Notes: a model not told the origin generated them from the letters alone. Positions 1 to 4,366 are shown, counted from the first letter of the stretch. The stretch: 5,252 nucleotides of DNA from Candidatus Woesearchaeota archaeon (GCA_016185555.1 JACPNI010000014.1:1-5252); one strand, 5' to 3'. Translations and numbers: made by a program.

Positions 1-30
1 AAGTTTGTAATTTTATACGTGGAGGAAAAA

Positions 31-480
31 ATGAATAAAGGCTTAGAAAGAAAGATTAAAAAAATAAAAAAAATGGCAGTAGAAAAAGAATTTTTCAGAA
101 AAGCAAACTTAATTACAGAATCCCTTGGTTATAGTCATTGTATTAGTAGGGTAACGTTAGATGAAATGATTTATGAAGGTGAAGAAGATATATATTGTGC
201 GCCCATATATAATGCTAATGGGTTTAAAATTGAGCCAGATGGAGAATTTATGCGCATTATATATAAAGATAAAATAGTTTATGAAGGTGGTCCTTCTGTG
301 AAAGATATTGGGTGTTATATCCCTGGAGAATGGGAAAAAGAATTTGGAGAATTATATCTTAAAGCGAAGCTTAGGGATGTGGAGATTAGGCAAAGGAAAG
401 TAGTTGAAGATGTTGCAGAAGCAGCTAGGAATAAAGCAAGAGAAGAAGAAAGGCTTAAAGCAAGATTTGGATTAAAATAA
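31..480 (+). CDS. Small protein of unknown function, paralog 1 of a tandem pair
   Basis: I do not recognise a characterised family. The protein is 149 residues. It has a very basic, helical N-terminus (about residues 1-35, opening MNKGLERKIKKIKK), a middle part that looks like beta strands, the motif CYIPGEWE followed by a helix containing ELYLKA, and a charged coiled-coil-like tail ending RFGLK. No signal peptide or membrane segment is visible, so it is probably cytoplasmic. I chose ATG at 31 because GGAGG (21-25) lies 5 nt before it; an in-frame GTG at 19 overlaps the start of that SD and is unlikely. The next gene starts 10 nt after the stop and encodes a clear paralog, so the two are probably co-transcribed. 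The promoter must lie left of the window. The basic N-terminus could suit nucleic acid binding, but that is a guess. Confidence 0.82.
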   Translation: MNKGLERKIKKIKKMAVEKEFFRKANLITESLGYSHCISRVTLDEMIYEGEEDIYCAPIYNANGFKIEPDGEFMRIIYKDKIVYEGGPSVKDIGCYIPGEWEKEFGELYLKAKLRDVEIRQRKVVEDVAEAARNKAREEERLKARFGLK

Positions 481-490
481 GGAGGAGAAA

Positions 491-886
491 ATGGATAAAG
501 ACTTGGAAAGAAAGATTGGAGAAAGAAGACAAGAAGCTCAAAATAAAAAGATCTATGAAAAAGCACGTATGATTGCCCAAGTTCTTGGTTGGCGTAAAAG
601 ATATATTGATGATGAGAGTGGTGAAATTTATACCTATGGATTTGTTTGTAATCCATTTGAAATAAAAGTTGAAGGTTTAGTTACTTGTCTTTATAATAAT
701 AAAAAGGTTTTCAGTGGAGATCCAATTGAGTGTTATATCCCAGGAGAATGGGAAACTAAACTTGAAGAACTTTACCTTAAGGCTGTTAAAACAAAGGAAG
801 AACAAATAAAAGAATCATTAATAAGAAAAGAGAAACAAAGAATTGAAGAAGAAAAAGAGCTAAGAAGAATGTTCGGCCTTGATTGA
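491..886 (+). CDS. Small protein of unknown function, paralog 2 of a tandem pair
   Basis: 131 residues, a shorter paralog of the gene at 31-480. Both share a start of the form M-(N/D)-K-x-L-E-R-K-I, a KA-x-x-I/M segment before LG(Y/W), the block I-x-CYIPGEWE then E-L-Y-L-K-A, and a charged helical tail ending R-x-FGL. The SD GGAGGAG (481-487) directly follows the upstream stop codon and sits 3 nt before the ATG, so translation and transcription are probably coupled. It is soluble, with no membrane segment or metal-binding cluster. The N-terminal halves have diverged more than the PGEWE region, which suggests an old duplication with the PGEWE block under constraint. Function is unknown. A hairpin with a T-tract (919-943) follows shortly after the stop. 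Confidence 0.82.
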   Translation: MDKDLERKIGERRQEAQNKKIYEKARMIAQVLGWRKRYIDDESGEIYTYGFVCNPFEIKVEGLVTCLYNNKKVFSGDPIECYIPGEWETKLEELYLKAVKTKEEQIKESLIRKEKQRIEEEKELRRMFGLD

Positions 887-918
887 TTAAGTGAATTTAT
901 ATGATGTAACATTTCTTT

Positions 919-943
919 AACTAGGTTCACTAGTTCTTGTTTT
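919..943 (+). terminator. Candidate terminator after the tandem paralogs
   Basis: A perfect 6-bp hairpin, AACTAG (919-924) with CTAGTT (930-935) around a 5-nt loop, is followed by CTTGTTTT (936-943). Archaeal termination relies mainly on U-rich tracts, so the T-rich tail matters more than the hairpin. It lies 33 nt after the stop codon at 886 and before the tRNA promoter, where a terminator is expected. The stem is short and AT-rich, so confidence is moderate. Confidence 0.4.
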
Positions 944-951
944 AGTTGGCT

Positions 952-977
952 GTTTTCGTATACTACAATTCGAAAAC
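952..977. repeat. Inverted repeat GTTTTCG / CGAAAAC upstream of the tRNA promoter
   Basis: GTTTTCG (952-958) and CGAAAAC (971-977) form a perfect 7-bp inverted repeat around a 12-nt spacer, ending just before the BRE of the tRNA promoter. The TTTTCG/CGAAAA core recurs three more times downstream of the tRNA (1232, 1249, 1267). It could be a protein-binding palindrome or a late terminator hairpin. Confidence 0.45.
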
Positions 978-982
978 GCGAC

Positions 983-996
983 GCAAAGCTTAAAAA
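983..996 (+). promoter_or_regulatory. Archaeal BRE/TATA promoter for the initiator tRNA
   Basis: A purine-rich BRE-like GCAAAG (983-988) runs directly into a TATA-like CTTAAAAA (989-996). The usual 25-27 nt spacing from the TATA centre puts the transcription start at about 1018-1020, just before the tRNA 5' end at 1021. The second AT-rich stretch (1000-1010) is too close to the tRNA to be its TATA box. Confidence 0.65.
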
Positions 997-1035
997 CAGT
1001 ATTTATATTAGAACACTTATAGCGGAGTAGGGCAG

Positions 1036-1064
1036 AGTTTAGGATTCTGTTCCTAAGCGCCTAA
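1036..1064 (+). other. tRNA intron 1 (29 nt, D-loop, non-canonical site)
   Basis: The intron falls in the D-loop after AG (tRNA 14-15). BHB geometry: central helix GGGC (1030-1033) with GCCT (1059-1062), three Watson-Crick pairs plus one G-U; 5' bulge AG^A (1034-1036); 3' bulge AA^T (1063-1065). The inner hairpin is 8 bp, 1037-1044 with 1051-1058 (one T-G wobble), around a 6-nt loop. The outer helix is weak. The central helix uses the 5' strand of the D-stem, so the D-stem can form only after excision. Confidence 0.85.
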
Positions 1065-1080
1065 TCAGGAGTGCCCGATG

Positions 1081-1106
1081 ATTCTACCGGCCTAGTAGAA
1101 GCGGAA
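1081..1106 (+). other. tRNA intron 2 (26 nt, site 29/30 in the anticodon stem)
   Basis: This intron splits the anticodon stem ATG^GG, inside the GGG initiator signature. BHB geometry: outer pairs 1073-1074 with 1108-1109; central helix CCGA (1075-1078) with GCGG (1101-1104), three pairs plus an A-G mismatch; 5' bulge TG^A (1079-1081); 3' bulge AA^G (1105-1107). The inner hairpin TTCTAC (1082-1087) with GTAGAA (1095-1100) has a 7-nt loop. The boundary is unambiguous if the mature stem is ATGGG/CCCAT. Non-canonical introns near this site are known in archaeal tRNAs, mostly in Thermoproteales. Confidence 0.85.
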
Positions 1107-1114
1107 GGCTCATA

Positions 1115-1127
1115 AGCACACTGAGGG
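1115..1127 (+). other. tRNA intron 3 (13 nt, canonical site 37/38)
   Basis: A very short intron at the canonical archaeal position between nucleotides 37 and 38. Central helix CTCA (1109-1112) pairs perfectly with TGAG (1122-1125). The 5' bulge is TA^A (1113-1115), the 3' bulge is GG^A (1126-1128), and a 6-nt loop GCACAC closes the helix. The repeated A leaves a 1-nt ambiguity by sequence alone, but the 2+1 bulge rule fixes the cut at 37/38. C1109 is also used by the BHB of intron 2, so the two structures compete and splicing is probably sequential. Confidence 0.87.
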
Positions 1128-1211
1128 ACCCATAGGTCGCTGGTTCAAATCCAGTCTCCGCTATCATACTTCTACCGTGACCACCACCGGACATCTTTGA
1201 AAAAGAGAACA

Positions 1212-1289
1212 CGCAAACTACCAAATAATGCTTTTCGGTCTAAAGACACGAAAATCAATTACGTAGTTTTCGCTTAACATTTTCTTTTT
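1212..1289 (+). other. Long imperfect stem-loop with T-rich tail downstream of the tRNA
   Basis: An outer stem pairs 1212-1221 with 1263-1272 (9 pairs, one C-T mismatch). A middle stem pairs TAAT (1226-1229) with ATTA (1258-1261). An inner stem pairs TTTTCG (1232-1237) with CGAAAA (1249-1254), continuing as GTC/GAC with a one-base bulge and a TAAA loop. A T-rich run follows at about 1280-1289. The simplest reading is the trailer and terminator of the tRNA transcript; a small structured RNA or a leader element of the homing endonuclease gene is also possible. CGAAAA could instead pair with TTTTCG at 1267-1272, giving an alternative fold. I recognise no known RNA family. Confidence 0.4.
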
Positions 1290-1298
1290 CCTAAAACA

Positions 1299-1329
1299 CC
1301 AAAGTCTTTGTAAAAATAAAAAACTTTGG
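1299..1329 (+). promoter_or_regulatory. Inverted repeat that can cover the SD of the homing endonuclease gene
   Basis: CCAAAGT (1299-1305) is perfectly complementary to ACTTTGG (1323-1329) across a 17-nt AT-rich loop. The right arm includes the first two bases of the SD GGAGG (1328-1332). If the transcript begins upstream of 1299, the hairpin would partly hide the ribosome binding site and damp translation of this potentially toxic nuclease. The stem is AT-rich and may be weak in vivo. Confidence 0.35.
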
Positions 1330-1341
1330 AGGTTGATTAAA

Positions 1342-1977
1342 ATGAATTTAGTAACGAATGAACAATATGAACTAGGGTTAGCAGAATTTATTGGAATACT
1401 CTTAGGTGATGGTTCAATTTGTATAAAAAATGTTAATTCAAAGTGTCATAATAGGTTAAAAATTACACTTGATTCTAATAGTGATAAAGAATACATCAAT
1501 TATGTTAGTAATTTGATTGAATTTTTATTTAACGTAAAGCCCCATATTAAAAAAAGAAACAATGAAAATGCTGTTGATATATTTGTTTTTAATAAAGAAC
1601 TCATAAGTTTTCTTGTAAATGAGGTCGGTTTGCAACTTTCCCCCAAATGGAATAAAGCAATAGTTCCAAACACGTTCATGAGAGATAATCTGGATTTGTT
1701 GGTAATCAGGGGGTATTTTGACACAGATGGAGCTTTAGTAACAACTAACAATAACGGAACTATTTATCCAAGATTGGAAATGAAAGTATGTCCTTCACCG
1801 ATGCAAAGCCAATTTATTAGGATTTTACAAAAATATAATTTTAAGTTTGGAGCTTATCAAATTGGTAAAGGGAAGGTTAGGATACAATTAAATGGGAAAA
1901 GGCAGCTTGAAAGTTGGATAAATCTTGTTGGATTCAGTAACCAGAAGAATTCAGATAAAATCAAACGATTCTTGTAG
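1342..1977 (+). CDS. LAGLIDADG homing endonuclease, free-standing
   Basis: A 211-residue protein with two LAGLIDADG-type helices: LAEFIGILLGDGSI at about residues 13-26 (acidic D23) and VIRGYFDTDG at 121-130 (acidic D129). The two motifs are about 105 residues apart, so one chain would form the pseudo-dimer that cuts long, specific DNA sites. The C-terminal WINLVGFSNQKNSDKIKRF segment resembles the ending common in this archaeal family. I chose ATG at 1342 because GGAGG (1328-1332) lies 9 nt upstream; an in-frame TTG at 1333 abuts the SD and is unlikely. The gene is not inside an intein or a recognisable large intron, since the reading frame has its own start and stop. It lies 178 nt downstream of the intron-bearing tRNA, and homing endonucleases often invade archaeal tRNA and rRNA introns, but a link to this tRNA is inference. 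Both catalytic acids are present, so it may be active. Confidence 0.92.
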   Translation: MNLVTNEQYELGLAEFIGILLGDGSICIKNVNSKCHNRLKITLDSNSDKEYINYVSNLIEFLFNVKPHIKKRNNENAVDIFVFNKELISFLVNEVGLQLSPKWNKAIVPNTFMRDNLDLLVIRGYFDTDGALVTTNNNGTIYPRLEMKVCPSPMQSQFIRILQKYNFKFGAYQIGKGKVRIQLNGKRQLESWINLVGFSNQKNSDKIKRFL

Positions 1978-2139
1978 TCTTTCCAATGTTGGGCCAGGAT
2001 TAAACTCGATGATGCTTCTTATAGAGATCAAAGAGTACATAAAACATGTATGGTTAGTATGAAATCTAGAGGGTCGGGTATTTTAAGAGAAGATGAGAAT
2101 TTATTTAAACTACCAATCCATCATAATTTTGGTGATAAC
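1978..2139. other. Spacer between the homing endonuclease and the HPF-like gene
   Basis: These 162 nt hold no RNA gene or repeat that I can support. An in-frame ATG at 2050 would extend the downstream protein by 30 residues, but it lacks an SD and the added peptide does not look like part of the domain. The right end contains a TATA-like element (2099-2109). Confidence 0.5.
2099..2109 (+). promoter_or_regulatory. Candidate TATA box for the HPF-like gene
   Basis: ATTTATTTAAA, centred near 2104, predicts transcription starting at about 2130. That would leave a leader of about 10 nt containing only GGTGAT (2131-2136) before ATG at 2140. The arrangement favours the 2140 start over 2050, because a transcript from this box would not contain 2050. 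Confidence 0.45.
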
Positions 2140-2496
2140 ATGGGAGAAATGATTTATTCAAGAATAAAAGAGCTTAATCCTGATGAGTTTTTAAGGATGA
2201 AAGAGGTTTTAACTCTTTTTTATGAAAGAATTAAAAGAAGCTTTGATTCAAATCTTTATGTTGATGTGCATGTTTATGACTCAAGAGGCAATGAAAATAA
2301 GAGAAAAAAATATGTAATTAATCTGAGATTAGACCTTCCAGGAAAAAAAGTTGTTGCTGAGGATTTTGACTGGGATATAGCTAAAGCTGTTCATAAGGTT
2401 ATTAATAATATTGATAGTGAATTAAAGCGCATTGCTAAAAAAGATTCAAATAGGATTAGAATGCGCCATACAATACACAGGAGTGCTAAAGGATAA
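2140..2496 (+). CDS. Probable HPF/RaiA-like ribosome-associated protein
   Basis: 118 residues. The order beta (MIYSRIKEL), helix (about 14-35), strands (NLYVDVHVYDSRG, then KKYVINLRLDLPG), then helix (DWDIAKAVHKVINNIDSELKRI, 77-98) matches the beta-alpha-beta-beta-beta-alpha fold of the hibernation-promoting factor family. The pattern LPGK-x-V-x-AED-x-D-x-DIA-x-AVHK resembles the end of that domain. Bacterial members bind the 30S decoding centre and silence idle ribosomes; this archaeal one may do likewise, which is inference. It lacks the long C-terminal dimerisation domain of long-form HPF and ends in a basic tail, RIRMRHTIHRSAKG. ATG at 2140 follows GGTGAT by 3 nt; ATG at 2149 follows GGGAG and is also possible; ATG at 2050 has no SD. 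The 3' end overlaps cca on the other strand by 11 bp. Confidence 0.62.
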   Translation: MGEMIYSRIKELNPDEFLRMKEVLTLFYERIKRSFDSNLYVDVHVYDSRGNENKRKKYVINLRLDLPGKKVVAEDFDWDIAKAVHKVINNIDSELKRIAKKDSNRIRMRHTIHRSAKG

Positions 2497-3712
2497 TCCT
2501 AATGTCCTTAACTGACGTATTTATGTTCTTTTCTTTAATGATGGCTTTAACTAATTCTACTGGATCAGTAAATTTTCTCTCCACTTCAACATAAATAATC
2601 CCAGATTCCTCGTTAAATTTATACCCTTTCCATTTCTTTTTAAAGTTTTCAACACTATCCCTGAATCTTAGAGGAGGTCCATAATGTTTTTTCGTTTTTT
2701 CTAAAGGCCTATTATATATTATAAACCAGAAGTTTGCTTTTTTATTCCAGTGCCAGTCAGATTCTTTAATGCCAAATTCATTTTCTTCTAATTTAGTTTT
2801 AATGAAATTGAAGCACCTGACTATCTTTGCCCCAACAACATCCTCCTTCCCATTAAGGGGGGTTGCTTCAAGATGAATAAGCCTGTCACTGCCTGCCTTT
2901 GTTTTTAATTCATCAAAACTTAGCTCTTTAGCTTCAAAAAACTCTTTGGATGGATTGTTAAGAAATTCTTTTGCAGCATTTATGAAATTATTATATACTT
3001 CTTTGCTTAAGGCAGCAGAGGCATTCCTGTCTTTTTGTACAGGATCAATTATTATTAAAGGACTGTATTTTTTGGAAATATTCAGATTCATGGCATCTTT
3101 TTTGTTTCCAATAATCTCATTTTCTTTCCATTTAGCTGCATTCTTTAATAGATTTAAAAAAGAACCATAGTGAATAACAAGAATCTCAAGTACATAGCCT
3201 GAAAAACCCATTATATAACTTTCAGCACCATAAAATCTCTGAGCCTTGCAAAATGCCTTGGCTAACCTGATATCATCTGCCAATCTTTTATATTTACCAA
3301 CATATTTTGTATGAAAAGGGCTTAGGTCAGTTATATTTAGTGCTTCTTCTGGTTTTTTAATATCTAAAATGGGTATTATCTCAAAGGTGTACTTGTCTTC
3401 TTTTATCCTATAATAATCCCTAGAGCCATGCAGTCTTTCTACTTTTTTAAATCTTTTATTTAATTCCTTTCCAAGAATCTTTGATATATCTTTAAGTTTA
3501 TATTTTTTATAATTAAATTTTACATATAAATCAACATCATAATCATCCCTTAACCAGGTTCCTTTAGCACCAGAACCACCAGGAATTATCTTTGTATCCT
3601 TTATTTTTATCTTATTAATAATCTTTTTTGATACTTCTTTTACCTCTTTTTCTTCTAGTTTGGTTGGTTTAATATCTCCAAGAACTAAGTTAAATGCTTC
3701 TTTTATTTCCAT
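2486..3712 (-). CDS. cca: CCA-adding enzyme (tRNA nucleotidyltransferase), archaeal class I
   Basis: The enzyme adds C, C and A to tRNA 3' ends without a nucleic acid template. The 408 residues show the class I order: nucleotidyltransferase motif GSGAKGTWLRDDYDVD (46-61) with metal-binding D59 and D61, a third carboxylate in YTFEIIPI (E111), the archaeal core block DDIRLAKAFCKAQRFYGAE (146-164) then FSGYVLEILVIHYGSF (170-185), and DPVQKDRNASAALS (223-236). The characterised Archaeoglobus enzyme has E-x-D plus D as its carboxylates; here the set is D-x-D plus E, a conservative swap. The length is a little short for the family but all domains appear present. ATG at 3712 fits a leaderless transcript, with a TATA box 22-28 nt upstream and no SD. 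It is divergent from the phosphatase-like gene and convergent with the HPF-like gene. Its substrate includes the tRNA in this window, which does not encode CCA. Confidence 0.95.
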   Translation of the reverse strand: MEIKEAFNLVLGDIKPTKLEEKEVKEVSKKIINKIKIKDTKIIPGGSGAKGTWLRDDYDVDLYVKFNYKKYKLKDISKILGKELNKRFKKVERLHGSRDYYRIKEDKYTFEIIPILDIKKPEEALNITDLSPFHTKYVGKYKRLADDIRLAKAFCKAQRFYGAESYIMGFSGYVLEILVIHYGSFLNLLKNAAKWKENEIIGNKKDAMNLNISKKYSPLIIIDPVQKDRNASAALSKEVYNNFINAAKEFLNNPSKEFFEAKELSFDELKTKAGSDRLIHLEATPLNGKEDVVGAKIVRCFNFIKTKLEENEFGIKESDWHWNKKANFWFIIYNRPLEKTKKHYGPPLRFRDSVENFKKKWKGYKFNEESGIIYVEVERKFTDPVELVKAIIKEKNINTSVKDIRIIL

Positions 3713-3733
3713 GAAACTGGGATTATGTTTGAG

Positions 3734-3750
3734 TATAAAAGTTTTTTCTA
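3734..3750 (-). promoter_or_regulatory. Leaderless promoter of cca
   Basis: On the minus strand this reads TAGAAAAAACTTTTATA, a purine-rich BRE followed by a TATA box. The TATA part (3734-3740) is centred about 25 nt before the A of the start codon at 3712, so transcription should begin at or next to the ATG. The 17-nt block matches the promoter at 4302-4318 in 16 positions, at the same distance from the start codon. Confidence 0.7.
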
Positions 3751-3756
3751 TAGGTT

Positions 3757-3772
3757 GAGAAATATTTATAAT
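3757..3772 (+). promoter_or_regulatory. Leaderless promoter of the phosphatase-like gene
   Basis: A BRE-like GAGAAA (3757-3762) is followed by TTTATAAT (3765-3772), centred about 26 nt before the ATG at 3795. There is no SD between them (the sequence before ATG is CACCCATTTTTAAT), so a leaderless mRNA is expected. Confidence 0.68.
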
Positions 3773-3794
3773 CTAAAAGACACCCATTTTTAAT

Positions 3795-4109
3795 ATGAAT
3801 ATCCTATTTATATGCAACCAGAATAAAAATCGCAGTAAAACAGCAGAAGAACTGTTTAAAGAGAATTTTAACACGAAATCTGCAGGCCTTTATAATGAAA
3901 ACCCCGTTAATGAAGAAGAAATTTCATGGGCTGATATTATTATAGTTATGGAAGACAAGCAAAGGAGTGAAATAGCTAAGAGATTCCCTAAATCCTATAT
4001 GGAAAAGAGAATTCTTTCTTTAGATGTTCCTGATATTTATTTATATAATGATCCTGAATTAGTTGATGTTTTAAGGTCAAAAATGCAAGAAGTGGGAGAA
4101 CTATTCTAA
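3795..4109 (+). CDS. Low-molecular-weight protein-tyrosine-phosphatase-like protein (COG4551 type)
   Basis: 104 residues opening with a buried strand and P-loop MNILFICNQNKNRS. It has the CX5RS signature of the family (C7 nucleophile, R13 phosphate-binding, S14). The following TAEELF helix, KSAGLYNENPV, WADIIIVMED, LDVPDIYLYNDPEL and C-terminal helix match the short predicted phosphatase group whose members read C-x-QN-x-x-RS and WAD-x-I-x-VME. The general acid is probably in LDVPD (D77 or D80); the D-P at 86-87 is an alternative. At 104 residues it is shorter than classical LMW-PTPs (about 150) but normal for this subgroup. Substrate is unknown; protein phosphotyrosine is assumed from the family. 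It is divergent from cca, 82 nt apart, and its stop codon directly abuts the stop codon of the gene at 4110-4280. Confidence 0.83.
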   Translation: MNILFICNQNKNRSKTAEELFKENFNTKSAGLYNENPVNEEEISWADIIIVMEDKQRSEIAKRFPKSYMEKRILSLDVPDIYLYNDPELVDVLRSKMQEVGELF

Positions 4110-4280
4110 TCATTCATTAAGTTGTTTTATTGCTTCTTTCTTAGATCTAAAAATTTTTGTTTCTGCAACCGATAATTCTGGAAGCCTTCTTGTTACCTTA
4201 TATTTCTTACCCATCTCATCTTTAAATTCCATAATAGAGATTTCCCACTTTTTTGTTTGATGTTTTTTATTAATCTCCAT
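4110..4280 (-). CDS. Small 56-residue protein of unknown function
   Basis: The minus strand holds an uninterrupted frame from ATG (4278-4280) to TGA (4110-4112). The protein opens MEINKKHQTKKWEISIMEF and ends RSKKEAIKQLNE. It is strongly basic, with two likely strands (KWEISIMEF and KKYKVTRRL), a loop PELSVAETKIFRS and a short C-terminal helix, so it looks like a small alpha/beta domain and not random translation. A TATA box lies about 25 nt before the ATG at the same spacing as for cca, with no SD, which argues that this is a real leaderless gene. It is convergent with the phosphatase-like gene: the two stop codons are adjacent with no spacer. I recognise no family. It is short enough to be missed by automatic annotation. 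Confidence 0.72.
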   Translation of the reverse strand: MEINKKHQTKKWEISIMEFKDEMGKKYKVTRRLPELSVAETKIFRSKKEAIKQLNE

Positions 4281-4301
4281 TTAGGTAATATAATAATCTA
4301 T

Positions 4302-4318
4302 TATAAAAGTTTTTCCTA
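4302..4318 (-). promoter_or_regulatory. Leaderless promoter of the 56-residue gene
   Basis: On the minus strand this reads TAGGAAAAACTTTTATA. It matches the cca promoter (3734-3750) in 16 of 17 bases, and its TATA end lies 22 nt from the start codon in both cases. The predicted transcription start coincides with the ATG at 4280. Confidence 0.68.
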
Positions 4319-4366
4319 CTAAAATAAGTTCATTAAGAAATAGTCCTTCTTTTATAAGAATATTAT

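Larger units (their letters stand above)
1021..1163 (+). tRNA. Initiator tRNA-Met (CAT) interrupted by three introns
   Basis: Removing 1036-1064, 1081-1106 and 1115-1127 leaves a 75-nt tRNA with every arm intact. Acceptor AGCGGAG (1021-1027) pairs with CTCCGCT (1156-1162); discriminator A is 1163. D-stem GGGC (1030-1033) pairs with GCCC (1073-1076) around loop AGTCAGGAGT. Anticodon stem ATGGG pairs with CCCAT (1129-1133) around loop CTCATAA, with anticodon CAT at 1111-1113. The variable loop is AGGTC (1134-1138). T-stem GCTGG (1139-1143) pairs with CCAGT (1151-1155) around TTCAAAT. The A1-U72 pair and three consecutive G-C pairs at 29-31/39-41 are the known hallmarks of the archaeal initiator, distinguishing it from the elongator tRNA-Met. 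CCA is not encoded (next bases TCAT), so the CCA-adding enzyme encoded at 2486-3712 would complete it. Unspliced, the D-arm and anticodon arm are both broken, so simple tRNA scans may miss or misname this gene. Confidence 0.93.

Noticed and set aside
19..33. GTG start at 19 for the first gene
   Set aside because: It overlaps the start of the GGAGG site that properly serves ATG at 31.
315..656. Minus-strand reading frame over the two paralogs
   Set aside because: It is antisense to two better-supported genes with strong SDs, and its translation is rich in S, F and Y as expected of a shadow frame.
1030..1076. A tRNA with a giant D-loop or a permuted tRNA
   Set aside because: Removing the BHB-bounded introns restores a normal D-loop with GG at 18-19, and the exon order is standard.
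1088..1094. Loop CGGCCTA of the TTCTAC/GTAGAA hairpin as an anticodon loop
   Set aside because: It lacks U33, and the hairpin is better explained as the inner helix of intron 2.
1333..1344. TTG start at 1333 for the homing endonuclease
   Set aside because: It abuts the SD with no spacer; ATG at 1342 has a normal 9-nt spacer.
1500..1751. Minus-strand reading frame inside the homing endonuclease
   Set aside because: It is antisense to a clear LAGLIDADG gene and has no recognisable motif or start signal.
1342..1977. The homing endonuclease as part of an intein or large intron
   Set aside because: It has its own SD, start and stop, no splicing blocks, and no host exons on either side.
2007..2015. 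GATGATG as a box C of a C/D guide RNA
   Set aside because: There is no box D partner or C'/D' pair at a suitable distance.
2050..2139. ATG at 2050 as the start of the HPF-like protein
   Set aside because: It has no SD, the added 30 residues do not look like part of the domain, and the likely TATA box lies downstream of it at 2099-2109.
2946..3170. Plus-strand reading frame inside cca
   Set aside because: It is antisense to conserved CCA-enzyme motifs; its hydrophobic look comes from the complement of lysine-rich codons.
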